The translations under genes and the position numbers were made by a program. A DNA stretch of 64,000 nt from Prevotella communis (GTDB lineage Bacteria > Bacteroidota > Bacteroidia > Bacteroidales > Bacteroidaceae). The stretch covers positions 2,914,001 to 2,978,000 of the forward strand of contig NZ_CP091792.1 in the NCBI RefSeq assembly GCF_022024115.1, given 5' to 3'. The notes under the pieces are model-generated. The model saw only the letters and a list, made by a program, of their open reading frames with translations. It did no database searches and was not told the origin of the DNA. Each line of letters begins with the position of its first letter. Position 1 is the stretch's first letter. Positions 24,881-33,463 of the stretch are shown in pieces.

Positions 24881-27433
24881 ATGAAAAGAGTCATAATACT
24901 TCTGCTATTCATAAGTGTAGCTATTTCGGTAAAAGCCCAAAGAGTCACACGCGAATATAATAATGTGTCGCTCAGCGAGGCCCTGCGCCAACTGAACGAG
25001 CAGACCGAGGACTACACCATCAGTTTCCTCTACAACGAACTGGAGGACTTCCACATCACCACTTCGGTACACCGCAAGAACGTGCCCGACGCCATCCGTC
25101 AGATGATAGGTTTCTATCCCATCCGCATGACCATTGAGGACAGGGAAATCATCGTGGAATGCCCGCAGAAGACAGCCCCTCGATACAAAGGAACTATCAT
25201 TGACGAGCAAGGCCAGCCCATAGCCTATGCCAACATCGCCCTGCTCTCACCTCAGGACTCTACGCTGATTACCGGTGGAGTCTCTAATGAAAGCGGCCTC
25301 TTCGTCATCCCATGTACAGAAAGTCCCGTCCTTGCCCGGGTATCATTCGTCGGCTACAAGACTATTTATAAGTTATGCGAGACAACGAATGCCGGAGTAA
25401 TCAGGATAAAGTCTGACACTTATACGCTGAAGAATGTGACAGTGAAGGGTTACAAGCCAACTATGAAAATGATTTCGGGTGGTATGGAGATTGATGTGCA
25501 GAACACGCTGTTGGCTGATGCAGGTTCTGCCCTTGACGTGCTCTCGCAACTGCCACGTGTCAATGTAACATCTAATGGGGGCGTGGAAGTGTTCGGCAAA
25601 GGCAAGCCAGAGATTTACATCAACGGCAAAAAGATGCGCAACAAGGGCGAACTGGAGCAACTGACCTCAAAGGACATCAAGTCTGTGGAGGTCATTACGA
25701 TGCCTGGCGCACGATATGATGCCACATTAGGCTCCGTCATACGTATCAACACTATCAAACGGCGCGGTGACGGTTTCAGCCTCTACAGCATAGCAAGAGG
25801 AAGTTATTTCCACGAGTTCGCCAATGCGGCAGGCGTGTCGATAACCTATCGGAAGAACGGACTGGAGATGAACTTCTACCCCTATTTCGTAAGCAACTAC
25901 ACTGGCGAGGACAACAATTTCGGCAACATCCTCCACATGACCGATTATGACGCCAAGACCATGCAGCACGGCTTGTTCACCGACCGCACACAATCCTTCG
26001 TGCCCGACTTCAAGCTCAGTTATGACTTCGATGCCAACCACTCCATCGGTGCATCCTACCGCTATCAGACGACACTGAAATACGACAACACGTTTCATTC
26101 TGACTATACCGTTCATCACAATGACATCCTGCAAGGCTACGTGAGCCAGACAGCCGACCACAATTGGGACGTGACTTCTCACAATGCCAATGCTTATTAT
26201 ATAGGAAAGATTGGCCAATGGGACATCAATGCCGACGGCTCGTTTGTACACACAACCGTCAAACGCGGACAGCACATCAACGAGCAGAGCAAGGAGTTTG
26301 AGGACCGCACGGTGAACACATCATCCACACAGGACAGCCGCCTCTATGCTGGCAAACTGATAGCTACCTACAAGTTACCTAAAGGCGAAGTTTCCTTTGG
26401 TACGGAGCTGACCCACTCTCATGTGGATGCCGACAACCACAATCCAGAAGGCTATATCGCAGAATCCGACAATGAGATTCAGGAAAGCAACTATGCAGGC
26501 TTCGCTTCCTACGGTCTGCAGTTGGGACATTGGTCATTAGAGACAGGCGTACGTTTTGAATACGTTCATTCCGATTACTACTCTTACGGAGTTAAGGATG
26601 CTGATGTCAGCCGACGTTATAGCGGATTTTTCCCCAACCTCTCGGCATCGTGGAATAAGGGGAAGTGGGGGATGCAGTTTGCGTATGCCAAGAAGACACG
26701 CCGCCCGGCCTACGGTCAGCTCCGCAGTTATCAGCAGTACGATAACCGTTATGCCTATGAGGGTGGTAGTCCTGACCTACAGCCAGCCATCAACCACATG
26801 CTGGAAGCGATGCTCAACTGGAAATGGCTGAACTTCAGCCTCGGTTATACCTACACCAAGGACTATATGCTGTGGAAGAATGACATTTATAATGAGCAGG
26901 AAGTAGCCTATGCCCATTGGATTAACATCGACCATAAACAGGAAGTAAGTGCCTCACTTGTGCTTCAGCCAAAATTTGGTTGGTATCAACCGCAAATGGA
27001 AATGGACTATTATCAGCAATTCTTCGATGCCAAGCGTTATGGCTACGTGAGCAATCTGCGTCGCCCTGCTTTTCACCTCGACTTGAACAACAAATTTGTC
27101 ATCAACAAGTCTTGCTGGTTGGCGCTTCGCGGAAATTATTCTTGCGCACACGATAACATGTCGCAGGAAGTGGATGCCTTCTGGTACGTCAGTGCACATG
27201 CATACAAGAGTTTCTTCAATGGCGCACTGGCCTTTAATCTCACCATCAACGACATCTTCAACACCAATATGGAACGATGGAAGATGCGCACGCACAGCGT
27301 TGAGATAAGCAAGGACTGCAACAACCATAGTATGACTCGTGGTATCAGACTGCAAGTAACCTACGACTTCAATACCACACGCAGCAAGTACAAAGGCACA
27401 GGTGCTGGTAATGCAGAAAAGAACAGATTATAA
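24881..27433 (+). CDS. STN-carboxypeptidase-like outer-membrane barrel protein, copy 2
   Basis: An 850-residue protein with the same order as copy 1: signal peptide (1-18), STN domain, carboxypeptidase-like domain, plug (ALDVLSQLPRVNV, PEIYINGKKMRN, SVEVITMPGARYD) and C-terminal barrel ending in an aromatic-rich strand region. The start at 24881 lies 10 nt after the copy 1 stop; the frame extends upstream only as an overlap with that gene and is rejected. It is followed by a strong hairpin, making it the last gene of the four-gene operon. Confidence 0.85.
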   Translation: MKRVIILLLFISVAISVKAQRVTREYNNVSLSEALRQLNEQTEDYTISFLYNELEDFHITTSVHRKNVPDAIRQMIGFYPIRMTIEDREIIVECPQKTAPRYKGTIIDEQGQPIAYANIALLSPQDSTLITGGVSNESGLFVIPCTESPVLARVSFVGYKTIYKLCETTNAGVIRIKSDTYTLKNVTVKGYKPTMKMISGGMEIDVQNTLLADAGSALDVLSQLPRVNVTSNGGVEVFGKGKPEIYINGKKMRNKGELEQLTSKDIKSVEVITMPGARYDATLGSVIRINTIKRRGDGFSLYSIARGSYFHEFANAAGVSITYRKNGLEMNFYPYFVSNYTGEDNNFGNILHMTDYDAKTMQHGLFTDRTQSFVPDFKLSYDFDANHSIGASYRYQTTLKYDNTFHSDYTVHHNDILQGYVSQTADHNWDVTSHNANAYYIGKIGQWDINADGSFVHTTVKRGQHINEQSKEFEDRTVNTSSTQDSRLYAGKLIATYKLPKGEVSFGTELTHSHVDADNHNPEGYIAESDNEIQESNYAGFASYGLQLGHWSLETGVRFEYVHSDYYSYGVKDADVSRRYSGFFPNLSASWNKGKWGMQFAYAKKTRRPAYGQLRSYQQYDNRYAYEGGSPDLQPAINHMLEAMLNWKWLNFSLGYTYTKDYMLWKNDIYNEQEVAYAHWINIDHKQEVSASLVLQPKFGWYQPQMEMDYYQQFFDAKRYGYVSNLRRPAFHLDLNNKFVINKSCWLALRGNYSCAHDNMSQEVDAFWYVSAHAYKSFFNGALAFNLTINDIFNTNMERWKMRTHSVEISKDCNNHSMTRGIRLQVTYDFNTTRSKYKGTGAGNAEKNRL
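24948..25362 (+). repeat. N-terminal module duplication, copy 2
   Basis: Partner of 22408-22840. Many differences are at third codon positions, so both copies appear to be kept under selection or homogenised by gene conversion. Confidence 0.85.
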
Positions 27434-27444
27434 ACTCTCTCGTT

Positions 27445-27479
27445 GGGGCAGTTGTCTGCACGAATGCAGACACGGCCCC
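27445..27479 (+). terminator. Hairpin after receptor operon
   Basis: GGGGC (27445-27449) pairs with GCCCC (27475-27479), and inside it GTCTGCA pairs with TGCAGAC around a CGAA tetraloop. The stem is strong but no T-run follows directly, so it may be a terminator or an mRNA-end stabiliser. Confidence 0.65.
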
Positions 27480-27499
27480 TATTCGAAATGGATTTGTTT

Positions 27500-27512
27500 C
27501 CAAGCGGATCAC
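27500..27512 (+). repeat. attachment-site-like repeat, right copy
   Basis: CCAAGCGGATCAC, an exact copy of the tRNA-Lys 3' end at 21010-21022. It is followed, as in the tRNA copy, by an inverted repeat whose right arm (CTTGCCGATT) is one base different from the tRNA terminator arm (CTTGCGGATT). Confidence 0.55.
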
Positions 27513-27519
27513 TTTTAAA

Positions 27520-27558
27520 AAATCGACAAATGATTAATTATCAATCACTTGCCGATTT
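27520..27558. repeat. Imperfect inverted repeat
   Basis: AAATCGACAAATGATT (27520-27535) and AATCACTTGCCGATTT (27543-27558) pair with two mismatches around a 7-nt loop. On the minus strand the mismatches become G-U pairs. It may be a diverged tRNA terminator carried with the right repeat copy. The rest of 27434-27791 is AT-rich with no gene seen. Confidence 0.6.
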
Positions 27559-27691
27559 CCTTATATCCTAAATGCGCAAGATTCTATTCTCAGTACACTT
27601 TCAGGGTTGACGGTAACTTGACATCACGAAATCTGGTGCTTTCGACAAAGATACGAAAAGTCGTGAGCATAACAAAAAAAACTCCAAAAAG

Positions 27692-27723
27692 TTTGGAAAA
27701 TAGCAAAAAACACTTTAAATTTG
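27692..27723 (+). promoter_or_regulatory. Promoter of the protease operon
   Basis: TTTG at 27692-27695, a 20-bp spacer and TAAATTTG at 27716-27723; the leader to the ATG at 27792 is about 65 nt. Confidence 0.8.
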
Positions 27724-27791
27724 CAAAATAAATGCTATGAAAATGACATTTAAAATCAGAGAGAATAACAAAAACCTAAAATTATAAGCGT

Positions 27792-28829
27792 ATGAAAAAG
27801 AAAAGTATTATTCTGTGTTCTCTGGTAGTGATATGCGCCATCGGATTGGTTACCTCCATCAATATTGATTGGCCTGTTGATTTCAACAAGGCAGAGGGAG
27901 ATATCGCCAAGGCTGCTAAATTCTCTCGTAAGCAAATTTCCGAGAAGCTTACTAATATGGAAGAACTCCTTCAGACCGACTCAGCCTTCAGGGATGATAT
28001 CGTGGTAGCCCAGGTGGTGATGCAGACACGCGCCCTCCAGTTTGGCACGCTGGTTGACATGTCAAATGAGGTAGCCGGCAACATCCCTGCATTTGCCGAG
28101 GTGCTTAAGGAGATGAACGCCAGCCGTGAGATGGTGGACAACGTTGCCAGCTCGCTGGCAGAGTCTGCCGAAAAACTGAATGCCGCCCTTGGTGGTGAGG
28201 AGTGTCCCGACTTGGCCCAGTCTACCATCAACGCCTCACTGGCTTACACCACGCTACAGAAGCAGAACAATTTGGCCAACCGTTTCATTGAGACCACCGA
28301 CAAGTATCTGGAGACAGCCCAGGGTGATGACAAATTGAAACTGGTCCGCGACCAGTGGTTGGATTACCAGCAGATGACTGCTGCCCTTGAGGATGACAAG
28401 GCAAGTGCTGAGGCTTTGGCCAAGAAGGGCAATCTGCTTAGTGGCGAGAAGGCTCTTGCAGCCGTAGCTAATTTCGGTATTGCTGAGCGTATTGTTGTGC
28501 TGCAAAGTTGCGAGTTGGCTCAGGCTATGAAGCTTCCCAACCAGATTGGAAGAGTCATTCGCCCAAAGGTTCTCGAAAATGAGATCAGTAAGCTTTGCAA
28601 TGCTCAGAAGGAATTTCTTTCCGTTAAACCACGCAAGATTGATTCCCATAATGCTCAGAAAGAGGTTCTTGCTCATCGTAAGATTGATTCACATAATGCC
28701 CAGAAGGATATTCTTGCTCACCGTAAGATCGATTCCTATAATGCATTGATGATTGGCAACGTCATCAGTCAGACAGCAGCAGCAAGCAACAGTGTAAAGC
28801 TGAACAGACGTCCCAAAATTGAGAATTAA
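27792..28829 (+). CDS. Secreted helical protein with 15-residue repeats, unknown function
   Basis: A 345-residue protein with an N-terminal hydrophobic signal or anchor (residues 1-24) and an almost wholly helical body. Near the C-terminus the unit KIDSHNAQKEVLAHR recurs two and a half times, from 45-bp DNA units starting at 28632 that are nearly identical, and an older relative (NAQKEFLSVKPR) comes just before. I do not recognise the family. It is the first gene of an operon with the metallopeptidase/barrel protein and the PrsW-type protease, so it could be their substrate or partner; this is inference only. Confidence 0.7.
   Translation: MKKKSIILCSLVVICAIGLVTSINIDWPVDFNKAEGDIAKAAKFSRKQISEKLTNMEELLQTDSAFRDDIVVAQVVMQTRALQFGTLVDMSNEVAGNIPAFAEVLKEMNASREMVDNVASSLAESAEKLNAALGGEECPDLAQSTINASLAYTTLQKQNNLANRFIETTDKYLETAQGDDKLKLVRDQWLDYQQMTAALEDDKASAEALAKKGNLLSGEKALAAVANFGIAERIVVLQSCELAQAMKLPNQIGRVIRPKVLENEISKLCNAQKEFLSVKPRKIDSHNAQKEVLAHRKIDSHNAQKDILAHRKIDSYNALMIGNVISQTAAASNSVKLNRRPKIEN
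28632..28748 (+). repeat. 45-bp in-frame tandem repeats
   Basis: Units start at 28632, 28677 and 28722, the third partial. They encode KIDSHNAQK-x2-LAHR. Near identity of the first two units at the DNA level points to recent expansion. Confidence 0.85.
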
Positions 28830-28843
28830 TTACTGCGGTGTAC

Positions 28844-31831
28844 ATGCGTAACTGGATTGCTGTCATTCTATTGTCGATGATTCCCTGTATTTCCATGGGG
28901 CAGAACCAGACCTATTGTCAGTATAAGACGGACGAAGCCACGCTGGTGTTCTTTGACAAGAACCTGTCACGCTACATCCCTCACATGATACGCATGTACC
29001 AGAACGGCAAAGCGCTTCATGAGCAGATATGGACCAGTGATTCCATCTATCAGCCAGAAGCGCCCCTACTTTTATTGACAGACTGGGAGGACGACGGTAA
29101 TGGCGGAGCATCGCCATTACCGCGTTCTCTTATACAAATCGGCATGGCTCCGTTGAACATGTCGTATTATATCAACCCATCAAGTGAACGATACAGTCAG
29201 TTGTTCAAGCACGAATATACGCACATCGTCATGACAGACAAGTATAATCGTAGCGACCGCAACTGGCGCCGCTTCTTTGGTACGAAGGTGGACACCGACA
29301 ACAAACAGCCCATCTCAGCCCTATGGAGCTATCTGAGCGTGCCCCGTTGGTATTCGCCCCGTTGGTATCACGAGGGTATCGCCTGCTTCATGGAAACATG
29401 GTTAAGCGGTGGTGTTGGGCGCGCATTAGGGGGCTACGACGAGATGTATTTCCGCAGTATCATCAACGAGGGCGACAAGCTCTACTCGGTGGTAGGCCTG
29501 GAAACGGAGGGTTCCACAAAGGACTTCCAAGTGGGCGCCAATGCCTATCTCTATGGAACCCGTTTCGTGAATTACCTTACCAAGACCTACGGCTACGAGA
29601 AGATGATCCAGTTCTATAACAGGACAGCTGATAGTCGCACCTTCTTCGGCAAACAGTTCAAGAAGGTCTATGGACAGTCGCTCAGAAAAGTATGGAACGA
29701 CTGGAAGGAGGACGAGAAGAAGCATCAGGAAGAGAATCTTGCCGCCATCCGCCAATATCCCATCACAGCAACCAAGCCGCTGACCAAAGAGCCGCTGGGT
29801 TCTGTGTCGCCATTCGTCTATGACCCTGTCACCCAGAAGGCATACGCCGCCATGAATGCCCCCGGCGACTTTGCACACATGACGGAAATTGACCTGCAGA
29901 CAGGCGAGCAGAAGAGGCTGAACGACATCTACGGCATCCAGCTCTATGACCCTGCTTATGTAGCACTTGACCGTAAGGGTCAGCGCCTCATCTATACAAC
30001 GAACAATTCGAAGATGCGCGGCTTGGAAATCTATGACATCCGACAGAAGAAAGTGGTGAAGAAAAAGAAGTACCAGCGCATCGGCAATATCGTGTATGAC
30101 AATACCCACGACTGTCTCTACGGTCTTTTCTCCAATGGCGGTACACAGTCGATTGTACGCATGGACCGCGACTTGGAGAATCCGGAAGTAATCTATGCCT
30201 TCCCGTTTGGTGTGAGCGTGTTTGACTCAGATATCAGTCACGACGGCAAATGGCTGTCATTCACCAGCCAGGGCGACAACGGCGAGCATACGCTTCTGTT
30301 GTTCAACACCGAAGAACTGGCTCAGGCCATCTTCAAACCCGTGAAACTGATTACCTGGAATGACAGTAACTTAGGACAGTTCCGTTTCTCACTCGACGAC
30401 AAGTACCTGATTGGTAGTTCCTACTATACAGGTGTATCCAATCTCTGGCAGATCAACTTAGAGACACGCGAGATGGAGATGCTTACCAATACAGACATCG
30501 GCCTCTTTGCACCATTGGAGATTACGCCGGGCCAGTTGCTGGCGCTCCAGTTCAAGCGCGACGGACTGCAACCCGTCCTGCTCGCCCGTGAGGTGGTGAA
30601 GGATGCCAATGCCGTGACACTCTACGGTCAACTCGCCTATGAGAACAATAAGGAGGCGATGGAGCAGGTCGGTCTGCTCAGAGACTCGTTGCCCAGAATG
30701 GAGTTCGGCGATGTGTATAATAACATCACATCCTACAACGTCTTTAAAGAGATGAAGTTCGCAGGCGCCTATCCCATCATCAGCGGTTTTACCGATTCCA
30801 AAGCATGGAATCACATGACCCCTGTGATAGGCTACCGCTTTAACGTGAATGACCCCGTAGGACTGAGTAGCATGAAACTGTCAGTCGGTCTCTCCCCATG
30901 GAGTAATAACGACTGGAAGAACAAGTTCCACATCGACTTCGATTGGAAATACTACTTCTGGACTCTCAAAGCCGCCTGGAACCATATGGACTTCTACGAC
31001 CTCTTCGGTCCGACGCGAAAGAGCCGTAAGGGTTTTGTGTTGCAGTTGGCCTACGACTATTCCAACACGTTAGTCACGCCGTATGACAATTCTTGGGGTT
31101 TCTCTGTGGCTACCTACGGCCACATGGACGCACTGCCCTTGTATCAGGAGGTTGAGGTGCAAGGTGTCAGATCGATGCAGACGGCGTCGATCTATAGAAA
31201 GTGGTCAAAAACCCGTACTTCGTTGGGTGGTGTGATGAAGGAGCAGGGCTACCAGTTAGGCATTGAAGGTTACGGCTATCTGGCTGGCGGACGGTTCTAT
31301 CCCTCCATAGAGGCTTCAGGTGACTTCGGTACCCTGTTGCCTATTGACAGAAACACCTCGTTCTGGCTCCGTACGGCAGCAGGCCATAACTTCGGAGATG
31401 AAGAATCGGTGTTTGGCACAACCTATTTCGGTGGTTTCCGTAATAACTATGTAGATAACAGGAACGCCTTCCAATATCGAACGACCTTGGCGATGCCTGG
31501 TACTGATATCGATGCTATCCCAGCCCACACCTTTGCCAAGGCGACGGCTGAGCTCAACCTGCGTCCCATCCGGCTCAACGACTTCGGTGCCTTGTTCTGC
31601 TATCCGACGTGGATCCAGTGTTCACTCTTCGGAACGGGACTTTCCACCTGGATTCCCTACTCAACCCACAAGATGTACTACAGCACTGGTATCCAACTGA
31701 CCACTGAATTGGTATTCTTGAACTATCTCAAAACGACACTGTCTCTTGGCTATGGTCATCTGTTTGCGCCTGAAGGCTTCCAAAATGGGCGACATGGTAA
31801 TGAATTTATGATCTCGCTCAAACTGTTGTAA
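28844..31831 (+). CDS. Metallopeptidase / beta-propeller / outer-membrane barrel protein
   Basis: A 995-residue protein. The signal peptide ends near residue 18 (CISMGQ). A gluzincin-like domain follows with HEYTH at about 123-127 and RWYHEGIACF (Glu about 177) as the probable third zinc ligand. Next is a TolB/WD-like beta-propeller (about 295-610; recurring 'YDP..Q..', 'LDRKGQRLIYTT', 'SHDGKWLSFTSQ'). The C-terminal ~350 residues are amphipathic strands like an outer-membrane barrel, ending FMISLKLL. A GTG at 28838 is an alternative start. The stop TAA shares its last base with the next ATG, so translation is coupled to the PrsW-type gene. The substrate is unknown. Confidence 0.75.
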   Translation: MRNWIAVILLSMIPCISMGQNQTYCQYKTDEATLVFFDKNLSRYIPHMIRMYQNGKALHEQIWTSDSIYQPEAPLLLLTDWEDDGNGGASPLPRSLIQIGMAPLNMSYYINPSSERYSQLFKHEYTHIVMTDKYNRSDRNWRRFFGTKVDTDNKQPISALWSYLSVPRWYSPRWYHEGIACFMETWLSGGVGRALGGYDEMYFRSIINEGDKLYSVVGLETEGSTKDFQVGANAYLYGTRFVNYLTKTYGYEKMIQFYNRTADSRTFFGKQFKKVYGQSLRKVWNDWKEDEKKHQEENLAAIRQYPITATKPLTKEPLGSVSPFVYDPVTQKAYAAMNAPGDFAHMTEIDLQTGEQKRLNDIYGIQLYDPAYVALDRKGQRLIYTTNNSKMRGLEIYDIRQKKVVKKKKYQRIGNIVYDNTHDCLYGLFSNGGTQSIVRMDRDLENPEVIYAFPFGVSVFDSDISHDGKWLSFTSQGDNGEHTLLLFNTEELAQAIFKPVKLITWNDSNLGQFRFSLDDKYLIGSSYYTGVSNLWQINLETREMEMLTNTDIGLFAPLEITPGQLLALQFKRDGLQPVLLAREVVKDANAVTLYGQLAYENNKEAMEQVGLLRDSLPRMEFGDVYNNITSYNVFKEMKFAGAYPIISGFTDSKAWNHMTPVIGYRFNVNDPVGLSSMKLSVGLSPWSNNDWKNKFHIDFDWKYYFWTLKAAWNHMDFYDLFGPTRKSRKGFVLQLAYDYSNTLVTPYDNSWGFSVATYGHMDALPLYQEVEVQGVRSMQTASIYRKWSKTRTSLGGVMKEQGYQLGIEGYGYLAGGRFYPSIEASGDFGTLLPIDRNTSFWLRTAAGHNFGDEESVFGTTYFGGFRNNYVDNRNAFQYRTTLAMPGTDIDAIPAHTFAKATAELNLRPIRLNDFGALFCYPTWIQCSLFGTGLSTWIPYSTHKMYYSTGIQLTTELVFLNYLKTTLSLGYGHLFAPEGFQNGRHGNEFMISLKLL

Positions 31832-32925
31832 TGCAATTCGTCGCTGCCCTCCTCCCTGTTGTCATCTACATCTTTGTAGTCTATAAGATCGACAATTTTG
31901 CGCTCATCAGCGTCAGAAACCTCTTATTACAGGTGCTGTACGGTATGGTAACGGCACTGGTCTGCTTCGGCCTGTTCCAGTTGACAGGAGAGATGCTTGC
32001 CGATGAGCACTCCGATTATGTCAATCCGGTATTGGAAGAACTCGTAAAAGGCCTTCCTCTCCTGTATTTAGCCAGTCGTAAGAAGATCGTGTTCTTCATC
32101 GACAGTGTCATCTGCGGTGCTGCCGTCGGTGGTGGTTTCTCCATCCTTGAAAACATCTTCTACCTGCTGTTTGGCCATGAAATGGGCCTTGGAACCGTAC
32201 TGTTCCGAGGTTTGGAGGTGGCCCTTGTCCACATGGGATGCAGTGCTATCGTCGCTGCAGGACTCATGCTGGCAGTTCGTATCATTGAACGTTCTCGTTC
32301 TCGATTAGGCATTAAAAAGAGTGATATTGGAATGTCTGTATTTCTGTTAATGGAAGCACCTGTGCTGCACGTGTTCCACAATGCCTTCCATTTCATGCCA
32401 CTGGTGCAGTTCATTTTCGTATTCGGCACCTTGGGCGGTCTTCTGATGTGGACTTATTACTACGATGTAAATATGATCCACCGTTGGCTTGACAAAGGTC
32501 TCGACAAACAGTTCGCTTTGCTTGACTCCATCAAGAGCGGCCAACTGGACAAGACCCAAACAGGCATCTTCCTGGAGTCTATTAAAAAGAAATTTCCCCC
32601 TGAGGACTTTTTCGACATTATCTGTTATGTGCAATTGCATGTGGAGTTGTCGGTAGCTGCTAAGAGCAGGGTTATGGTTCGGGAATCTGGGCTGGTGAAA
32701 GATCTTCCTTTGACGGAGGAAAATAAGGAATTAATCCTCTCTCAATATGAAGAATACAAAATTCTTGAGAAGAGATTAGGGAAGCTGGCAAAAATGACCA
32801 TCGCCCCTATCGTGAAATATTATCCTGCTGATTATAAAGCGCTCGAAGCCCTTCGGGCTGAATGCAGGAAGACTAACACTTCAGTTTCCAGGCCATCAGT
32901 CAAACAGTTTCTTCCAAAGCCATAA
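31831..32925 (+). CDS. PrsW-type intramembrane metalloprotease
   Basis: A 364-residue protein with about eight membrane helices in the first 215 residues and PrsW-family motifs: PVLEELVKGLP (Glu-Glu), GGGFSILENIFYL, VALVHMGCSA and VLHVFHNAFHF (His pairs). A helical cytoplasmic tail follows (about 225-364). In Bacillus, PrsW performs the first cut of an anti-sigma factor; here the operon partners are a secreted repeat protein and an envelope metallopeptidase, so a regulated-proteolysis role is a reasonable inference. The last 30 nt overlap glsB on the other strand. Confidence 0.85.
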   Translation: MQFVAALLPVVIYIFVVYKIDNFALISVRNLLLQVLYGMVTALVCFGLFQLTGEMLADEHSDYVNPVLEELVKGLPLLYLASRKKIVFFIDSVICGAAVGGGFSILENIFYLLFGHEMGLGTVLFRGLEVALVHMGCSAIVAAGLMLAVRIIERSRSRLGIKKSDIGMSVFLLMEAPVLHVFHNAFHFMPLVQFIFVFGTLGGLLMWTYYYDVNMIHRWLDKGLDKQFALLDSIKSGQLDKTQTGIFLESIKKKFPPEDFFDIICYVQLHVELSVAAKSRVMVRESGLVKDLPLTEENKELILSQYEEYKILEKRLGKLAKMTIAPIVKYYPADYKALEALRAECRKTNTSVSRPSVKQFLPKP

Positions 32926-33159
32926 TACAGCTATTGAACCTACCACGCAAAACACGAAGTTAGTCAGATACCCCTTACCTAACAGTTCTATGTTCAGCAG
33001 GTGACTGATGAATGTGCCAACATAACTGCCGACAATGCCCACGATAAGGTTCATACAACATCCCTTACCCTCACCACTCATAATGCGGTTGGCTACATAA
33101 CCAATAAGGATGCCTGTCAGTATCGGCCAGGCCGTAAAATCTGCAATGTGTTCTAACAT
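32896..33159 (-). CDS. GlsB/YeaQ/YmgE family membrane protein
   Basis: An 87-residue protein with three membrane helices (LTGILIGYVANRIM; NLIVGIVGSYVGTFI; FVFCVVGSIAVLWLW), the pattern of the transglycosylase-associated / GlsB stress family. It is likely an inner-membrane stress protein of unknown mechanism. Convergent with, and overlapping by 30 nt, the PrsW-type gene. Confidence 0.88.
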   Translation of the reverse strand: MLEHIADFTAWPILTGILIGYVANRIMSGEGKGCCMNLIVGIVGSYVGTFISHLLNIELLGKGYLTNFVFCVVGSIAVLWLWKKLFD

Positions 33160-33210
33160 ATCGTTCTATTGTATATTCATTATTTATTTTATCTGGTCTT
33201 ATTTCAGTTA

Positions 33211-33280
33211 CCTATCCAAGATACTTATCATCCCTTACCAGTACCTTTTCAATCTTGCCGACATACATTGTATGATAGTT
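33211..33280. repeat. Island-flanking 70-bp direct repeat, left copy
   Basis: It aligns with 46825-46894 in the same orientation, about nine differences in 70. On the minus strand it encodes the end of a small reading frame (MYVGKIEKVLVRDDKYLG, then stop). Most differences between the copies are synonymous. Confidence 0.85.
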
Positions 33281-33292
33281 TACCTCTTTCAT
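33212..33292 (-). CDS. Short ORF (26 residues), conserved in both flanking repeats
   Basis: ATG AAA GAG GTA AAC opens a frame that ends MYVGKIEKVLVRDDKYLG-stop. The right island border encodes MYVGKIVKVLVRDDEYLG, and the differences between copies are mainly silent, suggesting the peptide is or was coding. It may be a genuine small protein or the C-terminus of a larger lost gene. No consensus promoter is seen (nearest is TACCTTAG, off by one base). Function unknown. Confidence 0.4.
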   Translation of the reverse strand: MKEVNYHTMYVGKIEKVLVRDDKYLG

Positions 33293-33348
33293 ATCAAAAA
33301 ACATATTAAATTTGGGGACTAAGGTACGAAAAAACAATGGATAATTAC

Positions 33349-33356
33349 TATCTTTG
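33349..33356 (+). promoter_or_regulatory. Orphan -7 box at the island's left edge
   Basis: TATCTTTG followed by GCACC, as in active promoters of this window, but with no sizeable gene downstream on the plus strand. It leads into the 37-bp repeat at 33373, which contains a start-codon-like ATG (33393) and then a 33-codon frame without recognisable features. It looks like the 5' end of a gene whose body has been lost. Confidence 0.45.
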
Positions 33357-33372
33357 CACCAAACTTTTAACA

Positions 33373-33409
33373 AATTAAGGAAATATTGGACATGGGAATA
33401 AAATTGTCG
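33373..33409 (+). repeat. 37-bp direct repeat, copy 1 (left of abi)
   Basis: It matches 34527-34563 with two differences in 37. It contains AATTAAGGAAATATTGGAC followed by ATG in this copy and GTG in the other, so both resemble a ribosome-binding region plus gene start. The two copies bracket the abi gene and its leader. Confidence 0.85.
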
Positions 33410-33463
33410 CCCTCAGACATCAGACATCTTCCGACGCTCACCTCTTACCAGGTGTTCCTGCAT

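Noticed and set aside
23761..24948. 395-residue minus-strand ORF antisense to the first receptor
   Set aside because: It is a shadow of a strongly codon-biased gene: no promoter, odd composition, and full overlap with a recognised barrel protein.
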